A DNA stretch of 64,000 nt from Lachnospiraceae bacterium (GTDB lineage: Bacteria; Bacillota; Clostridia; Lachnospirales; Lachnospiraceae): contig JAQXLY010000044.1 in assembly GCA_029012365.1 (NCBI GenBank), forward strand, positions 62,001 through 126,000, given 5' to 3'. A program made the translations under genes and the position numbers. Below the pieces are notes generated by a model. That model saw only the letters and a list, made by a program, of their open reading frames with translations. It did no database searches and was not told the DNA's origin. Below, in pieces: positions 1 through 9,402 of this stretch (position 1 is the first letter of the stretch; each line of letters starts with the position of its first letter).

Positions 1-3000
1 GCGGAGCTTACACTGCTTCGTGCCGATGTGATGGAGGAAATGTTAGAGGAGTATTATGAGAACGGGGATGAATTGTTTCTTCGTCTGACAGAATGTGTCG
101 GAAGCGGAAAAACGGATGAGGCTCTGGTAAAATGTATTGAGGATTTTTATCGGTTTTCGCAAAGTGCTCCGTTTCCGGAGCGCTGGCTCAAAAAGACGGA
201 GGAAGCATTGGAGCGGCTAAAAAACGCGAAAGAGCTTTCGGAGGAGGAGGAATATCTTCACATGGCGGTAAGCCGCGTCGGGATGCTTCTTGAGGACTGC
301 GAAGCACTTCGTAAACGGGCGGCGGAAATCTGTGCGGAACCGGAAGGACCGTATCATTATCTGGATGCCATAGAGGCAGACGGGGAATTACTTGCTTCTT
401 TCAGGGAGAAGACTACATACAGGGAGCTCTCGGAAGCATTCCGGATGCTTGCCTTTCAGGCACTGTCAAGAAAAAAGAGTGATGCCTCCGAGGAGAAAAA
501 GGAGCGGGTAAAAGGGCTGCGGGACGAGTACAAGGGGCTTTTGTTAAAAATAAAGAAGGATTACTTTTTTGCCGATTGTGAACAGCTTCTTTCCGATATG
601 GCGGCTATGGCACCGTTAATGCAGAAGCTGACCGGACTGTGCGCGGAGTACGGAAATCGTTTTGCAAAGGCAAAAAGGGAACGGGGACTTGTCGATTTTA
701 ATGATTTGGAGCATCTGGCGGTACAGCTTCTGGTAGAGGAATCAAACGGAGAAATCCGTACAACTGAGACGGCAAAGCTTTTAAGAGGACGCTTTGACGA
801 GATTATGACGGATGAATGCCAGGACAGCAATGAGATTCAGGATTTGCTGCTTTGGAGCATTTCCGGGGAGGAGGATAACCGTCCGAACCGCTTTATGGTA
901 GGAGACGTGAAGCAGAGTATTTACAAGTTCCGGATGGCAAAGCCGGAGCTGTTTATGAAAAAGTATGAGGAATATAAGGAGGACGGAGCATACAGAAGAA
1001 TAGTTCTCGGAAAAAATTTCCGAAGCAGAGCAGCAGTGATAGATGTGGTGAATGATGTTTTTTCCTGCCTGCTGAGGAAGGAATTCGGCGGAATTGACTA
1101 TGATGCGGATGCAAGGCTTTATTTGGGAGCATCGTATCCGTGGGATGATGAGGAAAATTCCGGGGAAAAGAGTGCATATACGGCGGAGCTTTTGCTGACG
1201 GAGCTTGAGAACGGGAAGGAAGAAGAAGGAACCGACCGTATCATGCTGGAAGCAATGTCGGTCGGAGCAAGGATAAAGCAGCTTGTAAAAAGCGGATTGA
1301 AGCTTTATGACGGAGAGGAAACCGGAGAAAACGGTGAGAAGGTAAAAAAGTTTCATGAGGTATCATACCGTGATATTACGATTTTATTCCGGGCGGTAAG
1401 CGGCTATGCGGAGCCTTTTGCGGAGGTATTCACGGAGCTCGGAATACCCGCGGTTGTAGAAAAGCAGAGCGGATATTTTGATGCACAGGAGGTTGCGGTA
1501 GTTTTAAACGCGCTGCGGGTGATTGACAATCCGAGGCAGGATATTCCGCTCGTGTCGGTACTGCGCTCCGAGATGGTGGGACTGACGGAAGAAGAACTGG
1601 CAGTAATACGTATTGAAGCTAAGAAAACGGAAAAGGAATACAGATACCCGTTCTATGAAGCCGTGCAGCGCTTTTTGGAGCAGACGGCAGAAGAAAGCAC
1701 GCCTGTGGTACAAAGTGCAAGAGGAAAACTGTTACGTTTTATGACTCAGTTTGAAACGCTTCGTGCTCTTTCACTTTATGCGGGAGTTCCGGAGGTGCTT
1801 GGTGAGCTTTACCGTCTGACAAAATACCCGGATTATATGAGGGTGAAACCGGGGGGAGAGCGCCGCACGGAAAATCTTGACATGCTAATTGTAAAGGCAA
1901 AGAAGTTTGAGGAAAGCAGCTATTCGGGGATTTTTGACTTTATCAGGTATATTGAGCGACTGAAAAAGTACGATATGGACAGTGGCGAGGCACAGCCGGT
2001 ATCCGGCGGGGATGCCGTAAAAATGATGAGTATTCATAAGAGTAAGGGGCTTGAGGCACCGGTGGTAATCGTGGCAGGGCTGTCAAAACAGTTTAACCGC
2101 ACGGATATCAGAGCCGGTCTTGTAATGCATCCGGAGCTTGGAATCGGTATGGATTTTCGTGACGAAGTGCTGCGTGTCAAGGCACCCACTCTTTTGAAAA
2201 ACGTAATTGCGGGACAGTTAAATTACGAAATGCTTTCGGAGGAGCTGCGCATCCTTTATGTTGCGTTTACAAGGGCAAAGGAAAAGCTGATTTTGTCTGC
2301 CGCGGTTTCCTCGGAGAAGGAATTTCTAAACAGTCTGGAAGCGGAAACGCAGGCAGAAGAACAGGCAGGCTTTTCTTATTTGCTGTCATCAAATTGTTAT
2401 CTGGATTTTCTGAGATTGCCGATTCGCCGGTGTATAAACACGGGGAGCTTATTGATTTCCGATACGGCACAGTCACAAAAGCAGACAGAGGATGCGGTAT
2501 GGCAGCGGGAAGAGGAAAAAGCGAAGCGGGAGTTTTTGTACCGGAAAATTTGTGAAAGGGAAACGAAAGACGTATGTAATAAAGAGCTGGAATCGGAGTT
2601 ACGGCAAAGGGAGGCATTTTGTTATCCGTACCCGCTATGCCGGGGGAAGATGAAGCTTTCCGTGTCTGAACTGAAAAAAGCGGCTTATTTTGATGAGGAA
2701 CAGGAAGAAATGTTTCCGGAGACAGAGCCTGACAGAACAATTCCGAGGTTTTTACAGGAGGGAAAAAAGGAGGAAATATCCGGAAGCGAGCGCGGCACCC
2801 TGTACCACCGTATTATGGAGTGTATGGATTTCAAAAGAAACTATGAGGATGAGAACGCGGTATCGGAGGAGATAGCCAGGTTAATCGGGAGCGGGCTAAT
2901 CAGAGAGGATGCGGCAAGGCTTGTGTCTTCCGGAAAAATATTCCGATTTTTTGAAAGCAGTCTCGGTGTACGTATGCAGGAGGCGGCGAAAAAGGGAACC

Positions 3001-3324
3001 TTAAGGAAGGAGCAGCCCTTTGTAATCGGGCTTCCGTACCGTGAAGTGTACAGGGATGAAGGTGCGGAGCAGAACGAGGATTATGTAATGGTACAGGGAA
3101 TTATCGACGCCTGCTTTGAGGAGGATGGCGAGCTTGTGCTGGTGGACTATAAAACCGATTCCGTAAGGGAAAATGTGCGTGAGGTGCTTACGGAACGCTA
3201 CCGTACCCAGCTCGATTATTATGAGAGGGCATTATGTCAGGTAACCGGGAAACGGGTACGGGAGCGTATAATATATGCATTTACAAGCGGAGAGGCGTTT
3301 TCAGTGAAAAGAAACGGAGAATAA
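1..3324 (+). CDS. addA: ATP-dependent helicase/nuclease subunit A (AddA-like), 5' truncated by window edge
   Basis: Frame is open from base 1; UvrD-like motifs (VDFNDLEHLAVQLL, DECQDSNEIQ, VGDVKQSIYKFRMA, KMMSIHKSKGLEAPVV, LRILYVAFTRAKEKL) and C-terminal RecB-type nuclease motif (LVLVDYKTD). Confidence 0.93.
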   Translation, partial: AELTLLRADVMEEMLEEYYENGDELFLRLTECVGSGKTDEALVKCIEDFYRFSQSAPFPERWLKKTEEALERLKNAKELSEEEEYLHMAVSRVGMLLEDCEALRKRAAEICAEPEGPYHYLDAIEADGELLASFREKTTYRELSEAFRMLAFQALSRKKSDASEEKKERVKGLRDEYKGLLLKIKKDYFFADCEQLLSDMAAMAPLMQKLTGLCAEYGNRFAKAKRERGLVDFNDLEHLAVQLLVEESNGEIRTTETAKLLRGRFDEIMTDECQDSNEIQDLLLWSISGEEDNRPNRFMVGDVKQSIYKFRMAKPELFMKKYEEYKEDGAYRRIVLGKNFRSRAAVIDVVNDVFSCLLRKEFGGIDYDADARLYLGASYPWDDEENSGEKSAYTAELLLTELENGKEEEGTDRIMLEAMSVGARIKQLVKSGLKLYDGEETGENGEKVKKFHEVSYRDITILFRAVSGYAEPFAEVFTELGIPAVVEKQSGYFDAQEVAVVLNALRVIDNPRQDIPLVSVLRSEMVGLTEEELAVIRIEAKKTEKEYRYPFYEAVQRFLEQTAEESTPVVQSARGKLLRFMTQFETLRALSLYAGVPEVLGELYRLTKYPDYMRVKPGGERRTENLDMLIVKAKKFEESSYSGIFDFIRYIERLKKYDMDSGEAQPVSGGDAVKMMSIHKSKGLEAPVVIVAGLSKQFNRTDIRAGLVMHPELGIGMDFRDEVLRVKAPTLLKNVIAGQLNYEMLSEELRILYVAFTRAKEKLILSAAVSSEKEFLNSLEAETQAEEQAGFSYLLSSNCYLDFLRLPIRRCINTGSLLISDTAQSQKQTEDAVWQREEEKAKREFLYRKICERETKDVCNKELESELRQREAFCYPYPLCRGKMKLSVSELKKAAYFDEEQEEMFPETEPDRTIPRFLQEGKKEEISGSERGTLYHRIMECMDFKRNYEDENAVSEEIARLIGSGLIREDAARLVSSGKIFRFFESSLGVRMQEAAKKGTLRKEQPFVIGLPYREVYRDEGAEQNEDYVMVQGIIDACFEEDGELVLVDYKTDSVRENVREVLTERYRTQLDYYERALCQVTGKRVRERIIYAFTSGEAFSVKRNGE

Positions 3325-3376
3325 AGAGAGAGGAGCTTATTCCTATACGTTGAAGGCTGTATGGCATCCTGAGTTT

Positions 3377-4081
3377 TTATGCAAGATAGCAGTACACAAA
3401 CAAATAATGGCAGATACTTCCAGCAAGACAGAAGCAGTGGAAGATTTCATGCAGTCCGAAGCACGGATGCTTCTTATCAAAGATAGGAAGCTTTAAAGCA
3501 TAGATAACACCGCCGATGGTATAAAGAATACCACCGCCGAGTAAAAACGCAAAGGCTCCGGAAGAAATACTTCCAAGCAGCTTCGGAAAGGCAAGTACGC
3601 AGCACCAGCCCATGATAATATAAATGACGGCGGATACCCATTTCGGACAGTGAATGAAGAAAAGGCATTGAAAGATGCCGATAAACGCAATCCCCCAGAC
3701 AAGAGCAAAGAGGAGTGCCCCGGTGGTGCCACGCAGGGCAATCAGGCAGACCGGTGTATAGGTGCCGGCGATCAGCACATAAATCATCAGATGGTCAAGC
3801 TTTTTTAATATCGTATAGCTCCTTATTGTTCTGCCGAAGGTGTGGTACAGTGTGCTGGCGGTGTAGAGCAAAAACATACCGAGAATAAAAGCCGTACACG
3901 AAAAGAGAGAAAGCGGGGAAGTGCCTGAGGCTTTTATTAATAGCGGGAATGCACCGAGAACAGAAAAAACAATTCCTGCGAGATGAGTGTAAGCACTCCC
4001 TGGCTGACGCGGTACAATTTTTCCTTTTGTATAGCCCGTGCTGCCGGATAAGGTGAGCTCTTTTGTCGTCATGAATTCCAT
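3377..4081 (-). CDS. hemolysin III family membrane protein
   Basis: 234 aa, multi-TM, LYTASTLYHTF and KLDHLMIYVLIAGTYTPVCL motifs typical of the hemolysin III/PAQR family. Confidence 0.88.
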   Translation of the reverse strand: MEFMTTKELTLSGSTGYTKGKIVPRQPGSAYTHLAGIVFSVLGAFPLLIKASGTSPLSLFSCTAFILGMFLLYTASTLYHTFGRTIRSYTILKKLDHLMIYVLIAGTYTPVCLIALRGTTGALLFALVWGIAFIGIFQCLFFIHCPKWVSAVIYIIMGWCCVLAFPKLLGSISSGAFAFLLGGGILYTIGGVIYALKLPIFDKKHPCFGLHEIFHCFCLAGSICHYLFVYCYLA

Positions 4082-4260
4082 AAAATCATCCTTTCTTTAT
4101 AAAGCGAATTGCCTGTATGCAGGCAACATTATTATGTGCAAAGTTTTAAAAAAAATTACACGTAGTTTTCAAAACTACATCAGGTACAATTTGATACTAC
4201 CACATACAATATTAAAAATCAATAGGGCGGATAATTTTTTTCTGGGCAATTATGCCTAAA

Positions 4261-4289
4261 TTGACATCAGGTGCTTTTTTTGCTATACT
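4261..4289 (+). promoter_or_regulatory. sigma70-type promoter for LysR gene
   Basis: TTGACA (4261-4266), 17-nt spacer, TATACT (4284-4289). Confidence 0.65.
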
Positions 4290-4326
4290 ATATGTAATTG
4301 TATTGCTCTATGAAAGGTGACGGACC

Positions 4327-5250
4327 ATGAATATACTCCACATGAAATATGCGGTAGAAGTGGCAAAAGCGGGCTCGATTAACAAAGCCTCGGAAAACCT
4401 TCTGATTGCGCAGCCCAATCTGAGCCGTTCCATTAAGGAGCTGGAAGCAGACCTCGGAATAACGATATTCGATCGTTCGGCAAAGGGTATGGTACTTACT
4501 GCCGAAGGAGAACGGTTTGTAGGGCATGCGAAGAAGATTCTTGCGCAAATTGATGAGGTTGAGACGATGTATAAGACGGGAACTCCGGTGAAGCGGCAGT
4601 TTTCCGTCTGTGTTCCGAGGGCAAGCTATATTTCGGATGCGTTTGCCCAGTTTTCAAAAGAAATCGGAGATAAACCGGCAGAGCTTTTTTATAAGGAAAC
4701 AAATTCAAAGCGTGCGATTGATAACATCCTGCATTCCGATTACCGTCTCGGAATTATCCGTTATGCGGAAAACTATGATAAGTATTTCAAGGAAGTATTT
4801 AAGGAAAAGGAACTGAATTTTGAGCTGATTACAGAGTTTCACTATGTGCTGATTATGAGCGGGAATTGTGAGCTGAACAAAAAGGAGGATATCAGATATC
4901 CGGATTTGCGTTCTTTTATTGAAATAGCCCATGCGGATCCGTTTGTGCCGTCCTTGGCACTGTCGGAGGTGAAGAAGGAGGAGCTTCCGGATAATACGGA
5001 CAGACGTATTTTTGTATTTGAACGGGCAAGCCAGTTTGAACTGCTTTCTGAGAACACGGAAACCTTTATGTGGGTGTCGCCGCCTCCGGAGCGTTTACTG
5101 GAACGCTACGGACTTGTGCAGAGAGAATGTAAGGATAATCAGAAAATGTACAGGGATGTACTTATATATAAGAAGGACTACCGTCTGACCGAGCTGGATA
5201 ATCTTTTTATAACAGCTTTATGCAAGTCCAGACGTCAATATGTGAAGTAG
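4327..5250 (+). CDS. LysR family transcriptional regulator
   Basis: N-terminal HTH: YAVEVAKAGSINKASENLLIAQPNLSRSIKELEADLGITIFDRSAKGMVLTAEG. Confidence 0.92.
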   Translation: MNILHMKYAVEVAKAGSINKASENLLIAQPNLSRSIKELEADLGITIFDRSAKGMVLTAEGERFVGHAKKILAQIDEVETMYKTGTPVKRQFSVCVPRASYISDAFAQFSKEIGDKPAELFYKETNSKRAIDNILHSDYRLGIIRYAENYDKYFKEVFKEKELNFELITEFHYVLIMSGNCELNKKEDIRYPDLRSFIEIAHADPFVPSLALSEVKKEELPDNTDRRIFVFERASQFELLSENTETFMWVSPPPERLLERYGLVQRECKDNQKMYRDVLIYKKDYRLTELDNLFITALCKSRRQYVK

Positions 5251-5309
5251 GATATATCGAAAAATATAATAAGCTATACTTTTTTCGTTATTCCCAAAAA
5301 GTAAGCAGA

Positions 5310-5376
5310 TTGTTAAAATAATAACAGTCAGAGGAGCTGACAAATAAATAAGGTAATAATTTGTTAAAATAATAAC
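5310..5376 (+). promoter_or_regulatory. duplicated operator-like element upstream of adhE (Rex-like)
   Basis: TTGTTAAAATAATAAC occurs identically at 5310-5325 and 5361-5376; resembles the Rex consensus TTGTTAAN4TTAACAA. Confidence 0.5.
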
Positions 5377-5395
5377 GACCACAGGAGGATGAGTT

Positions 5396-8113
5396 ATGAA
5401 AACAAAGAAGTACGAAATTGTAGATGGCGTTGAGAAATTGGAAGAAGCCATTGCCCGTGTAAGAGAGGCACAGAAGATTTTTGCTACTTACACCCAGGAG
5501 CAGGTGGACAAAATCTTCTTAGCTGCAGCATCAGCTGCAAACAAGGAGAGGATTTCTCTTGCAAAGCTTGCGGTTGAGGAAACCGGAATGGGTGTTGTAG
5601 AGGACAAGGTAATCAAGAATCATTACGCAGCTGAGTACATCTATAATGCTTACAAGGATACAAAGACCTGTGGCGTTATCGAGGAAGATAAGGCATACGG
5701 TATAAAGAAGGTTGCGGAGCCGATTGGTGTAATCGCAGCAGTAATTCCGACCACCAACCCGACCTCTACCGCTATCTTTAAGACACTTATCGCTCTTAAG
5801 ACCAGAAACGGTATTATTATCAGCCCTCATCCGAGAGCAAAGAACGCAACGATTGCAGCCGCAAAGCTCGTGTTAGAGGCAGCGGTGGAAGCGGGAGCAC
5901 CGGAGGGTATTATTTCATGGATTGATGTTCCGTCCTTGGAAATGACAAATCTTGTTATGAAGGAAGCTGACATTATTCTTGCAACCGGCGGTCCGGGCAT
6001 GGTAAAGGCTGCATATTCCAGCGGTAAGCCGGCACTCGGTGTAGGTGCGGGAAATACTCCGGCAATTATTGATAACACGGCAGATATTCTGCTTGCGGTA
6101 AACTCCATTATTCATTCCAAGACCTTTGATAACGGTATGATTTGTGCTTCCGAGCAGTCCGTTATCGTCCACCAGGATGTTTACAATGCAGTAAAAGAGG
6201 AGTTTGCGGCAAGAGGCTGTTACTTCTTAAAGGATGATGAAATCGAAAAGGTAAGAAAGACTATTATCATAAACGGTGCACTGAATGCAAAGATTGTAGG
6301 ACAGAAGGCTGCAAAGATTGCGGAGCTTGCGGGCGTAACAGTGCCGGAGGGAACGAAAATCTTAATCGGTGAGGTTGAGAGCGTAGAGCTTTCCGAGGAA
6401 TTCGCACATGAGAAGCTGTCTCCGGTACTTGCAATGTATAAGGCAAATGATATCAAGGATGCTTTTGACAAGGCAGAGCACCTGATTGCAGACGGCGGAT
6501 ACGGTCACACCTCCTCCATTTATCTGAATGCTGTAACGGAAAAAGAAAAGTTAGATGAGTTTGCAGCAAGAATGAAGACCTGCAGAATCTTAGTAAATAC
6601 CCCGTCCTCTCAGGGTGGTATCGGTGACCTTTACAACTTCAAGCTGGCTCCGTCCTTAACACTCGGCTGTGGTTCCTGGGGTGGTAATTCTGTATCCGAG
6701 AACGTAGGAGTAAAGCATTTGATTAATATTAAGACCGTAGCCGAGAGGAGAGAAAATATGCTTTGGTTTAGAGCACCTGAAAAGGTTTATATGAAGAAGG
6801 GCTGTCTCCCGGTAGCTCTTGATGAGTTGAAGAATGTAATGGGTAAGAAGAGAGCATTTATTGTAACGGACAGCTTCCTTTACCAGAACGGAAACACGAA
6901 GCCGATTACCGATAAGCTGGATGAAATGGGAATTGTGCATACCACCTTCTTTGATGTTGCTCCGGACCCGACACTTGCCTGTGCAAAGGCCGGTGCAGAG
7001 CAGATGAAGGCATTTAAGCCGGATTGCATCATTGCTCTCGGCGGTGGTTCCGCAATGGATGCAGGTAAGATTATGTGGGTACTTTATGAGCATCCGGAAG
7101 CAGATTTCATGGATATGGCAATGCGCTTTGTAGATATCAGAAAGAGAATTTATACTTTCCCGAAGATGGGCGAGAAGGCATACTTTATCGCAATTCCTAC
7201 CTCCGCAGGTACCGGCTCCGAGGTAACTCCGTTTGCGGTTATTACCGATGAGAAGACAGGTGTTAAGTATCCGCTTGCAGATTACGAGTTACTTCCGAAT
7301 ATGGCAATCATCGATACCGATTTCCATATGACCGCTCCGAAGGGACTTACTGCAGCATCCGGCATTGATGCCGTAACCCATGCGCTTGAGGCATATGCCT
7401 CCATGCTTGCGACCGATTATACCGACGGTCTTGCACTCCGTGCTTTAAAGGTAATCTTTGAGTATCTTCCGAGAGCATACGAGAACGGACAGAATGATGT
7501 GGAAGCAAGAGAGAAGATGGCAAATGCGGCTACTATGGCAGGTATGGCGTTTGCAAACGCATTCCTTGGTGTATGTCACTCCATGGCACATAAGCTCGGT
7601 GCATTCCATCACCTGCCGCACGGTGTTGCAAACGCACTTATGATTGATGAGGTGCTTCGTTTCAATGCAGCGGAAACTCCGGTAAAGATGGGTACCTTCT
7701 CCCAGTATGACCATCCGCATACACTTGCGCGTTATGCGGAAGTAGCGGATTACCTTGGAATTAAGGGTAAGAACGACAGTGAAAAGCTTGAGAATCTTAT
7801 CAAGGCACTGGATGAGTTAAAGGCAAAGGTAGGCATTAAGCCGACAATTAAGGATTATGTTGCGGATGAGAAGGACTTCCTTGCAAGACTTGACGAGATG
7901 ACCGAGCAGGCATTTGATGACCAGTGTACGGGTGCAAATCCGCGTTATCCGCTCATGAGTGAAATTAAGCAGATGTATCTGAATGCATACTATGGAAAAA
8001 CCTTTGTGGAGCCGAAGACTCCGGATGACCGCCAGTTATCCGAAGGCGTTGACAAGACGGATATTAAGCAGAGCTTCCGCAGAGCAAAGAACGGCATCAA
8101 TAAGAACCTGTAA
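5396..8113 (+). CDS. adhE: bifunctional acetaldehyde-CoA/alcohol dehydrogenase
   Basis: 905 aa; N-terminal aldehyde dehydrogenase domain (NGMICASEQSVIV) fused to iron-dependent ADH domain (ALGGGSAMDAGK, GVCHSMAHKLGAFHHLPHG). Confidence 0.97.
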   Translation: MKTKKYEIVDGVEKLEEAIARVREAQKIFATYTQEQVDKIFLAAASAANKERISLAKLAVEETGMGVVEDKVIKNHYAAEYIYNAYKDTKTCGVIEEDKAYGIKKVAEPIGVIAAVIPTTNPTSTAIFKTLIALKTRNGIIISPHPRAKNATIAAAKLVLEAAVEAGAPEGIISWIDVPSLEMTNLVMKEADIILATGGPGMVKAAYSSGKPALGVGAGNTPAIIDNTADILLAVNSIIHSKTFDNGMICASEQSVIVHQDVYNAVKEEFAARGCYFLKDDEIEKVRKTIIINGALNAKIVGQKAAKIAELAGVTVPEGTKILIGEVESVELSEEFAHEKLSPVLAMYKANDIKDAFDKAEHLIADGGYGHTSSIYLNAVTEKEKLDEFAARMKTCRILVNTPSSQGGIGDLYNFKLAPSLTLGCGSWGGNSVSENVGVKHLINIKTVAERRENMLWFRAPEKVYMKKGCLPVALDELKNVMGKKRAFIVTDSFLYQNGNTKPITDKLDEMGIVHTTFFDVAPDPTLACAKAGAEQMKAFKPDCIIALGGGSAMDAGKIMWVLYEHPEADFMDMAMRFVDIRKRIYTFPKMGEKAYFIAIPTSAGTGSEVTPFAVITDEKTGVKYPLADYELLPNMAIIDTDFHMTAPKGLTAASGIDAVTHALEAYASMLATDYTDGLALRALKVIFEYLPRAYENGQNDVEAREKMANAATMAGMAFANAFLGVCHSMAHKLGAFHHLPHGVANALMIDEVLRFNAAETPVKMGTFSQYDHPHTLARYAEVADYLGIKGKNDSEKLENLIKALDELKAKVGIKPTIKDYVADEKDFLARLDEMTEQAFDDQCTGANPRYPLMSEIKQMYLNAYYGKTFVEPKTPDDRQLSEGVDKTDIKQSFRRAKNGINKNL

Positions 8114-8127
8114 GGAGGAGAAAAGCT

Positions 8128-8877
8128 ATGAAACTTGACAGAGTCATTGCAGTAAGAAACAATAAGACCGTTTATCGTGACGGTGACAAGTGCGTGAAAG
8201 TATTTAATGAGAGTTATTCCAAGGCCGATGTATTGAATGAGGCACTTAATCAGGCAAGAATCGAAGAGACAGGTTTGAATATCCCTAAGATTCTGGAAGT
8301 AACCACGATTGATGGAAAGTGGGCAATTGTTTCCGAGTTCATTAAGGGAAAGACACTGGCACAGCTTATGCAGGAGAATCCGGATAAAAAGGATGAGTAT
8401 CTGGAGATGTTTGTGGATTTGCAGATAAAGGTTCACGGAAAGACCTGTCCGTTACTTAATAAGCTGAAGGATAAGATGAACAGCAAAATCAGTCAGGCCG
8501 AGCTTGATGCTACCACCCGTTATGATTTGCATACCCGGTTAGAGGGTATGCCAAAGCATAACAAGATTTGCCACGGTGACTTCAATCCGTCTAACATTAT
8601 TGTAACGGATGACGGAGTTCCGTACATCATCGACTGGTCACATGTGACTCAGGGTAACGCTTCGGCAGATGCTGCCAGAACCTATCTCTTATTCTGGCTT
8701 GAGGGTGATATCGAGGGTGCAAAGCAGTATCTTGATTTGTTCTGTAAAAAGAGCAACACCGCGAAGCAGTATGTACAGAAGTGGATGCCGATTGTTGCCG
8801 CATCCCAGTCCGTAAAGGGTAATGAGAAAGAGCGTGAATTTTTGCTTAGCTGGGTAGACGTTGTAGATTACGAATAA
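8128..8877 (+). CDS. aminoglycoside phosphotransferase/kinase-like protein (TIGR02172-like)
   Basis: Kinase-fold motifs ICHGDFNPSNIIV and PYIIDWSHVTQGNASAD. Confidence 0.8.
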   Translation: MKLDRVIAVRNNKTVYRDGDKCVKVFNESYSKADVLNEALNQARIEETGLNIPKILEVTTIDGKWAIVSEFIKGKTLAQLMQENPDKKDEYLEMFVDLQIKVHGKTCPLLNKLKDKMNSKISQAELDATTRYDLHTRLEGMPKHNKICHGDFNPSNIIVTDDGVPYIIDWSHVTQGNASADAARTYLLFWLEGDIEGAKQYLDLFCKKSNTAKQYVQKWMPIVAASQSVKGNEKEREFLLSWVDVVDYE

Positions 8878-8890
8878 GGAGAATATAGGC

Positions 8891-9130
8891 ATGAAAATTA
8901 CAGTTTGTATCGGTTCGTCCTGCCATATCAAGGGCTCCCGTCAGGTAGTAGAGCAGCTTCAGTATTTGATTAATGACAACAATCTGAATGATAAAGTAGA
9001 ACTGGGCGGTACGTTCTGCATGGGAAAATGCCAGCAGGGTGTCTGCGTAACGGTGGACGATGAGTTCTACTCCGTAACTCCGGATTCCGTAAAGGAATTC
9101 TTTGATAAACAAGTTCTTGCAAAGGTGTGA
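8891..9130 (+). CDS. (2Fe-2S) thioredoxin-like ferredoxin domain protein
   Basis: 79 aa; CIGSSCHIKG...GTFCMGKCQQGVCVTV, NuoE-like Cys spacing. Confidence 0.85.
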   Translation: MKITVCIGSSCHIKGSRQVVEQLQYLINDNNLNDKVELGGTFCMGKCQQGVCVTVDDEFYSVTPDSVKEFFDKQVLAKV

Positions 9131-9135
9131 AATAT

Positions 9136-9396
9136 ATGATTATTCAGGTTTGTGTCGGCAGCTCATGCCACCTGAAGGGTTCGGAGGAAATCGTAGAGCT
9201 CTTTCAGAAAGCCGTGGAAACATATCATCTGGAGAACGAAATTACACTTGCCGGTAGCTTTTGTATCGGCAAGTGTAATCGTATCGGTGTAACGGTTCAG
9301 ATCGATGATGATGTTTATACCGGCGTAATAAAGGAAACATTTCAGGAGTTTTTTAAGGATAAGGTACTTGCAAAATTGAATGCAGTAAAGGAGTAA
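9136..9396 (+). CDS. (2Fe-2S) thioredoxin-like ferredoxin domain protein, paralogue of preceding gene
   Basis: CVGSSCHLKGSEEIVELF...GSFCIGKCNRIGVTVQIDD; likely ATG at 9136 (ORF track extends to GTG 9127). Confidence 0.82.
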   Translation: MIIQVCVGSSCHLKGSEEIVELFQKAVETYHLENEITLAGSFCIGKCNRIGVTVQIDDDVYTGVIKETFQEFFKDKVLAKLNAVKE

Positions 9397-9402
9397 CAGC
9401 AT

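Noticed and set aside
781-1356. Antisense ORFs inside addA, adhE, carB, pyrG and others in the ORF track
   Set aside because: Overlap strongly supported genes on the opposite strand, show no family motifs and low-complexity composition expected of antisense frames.
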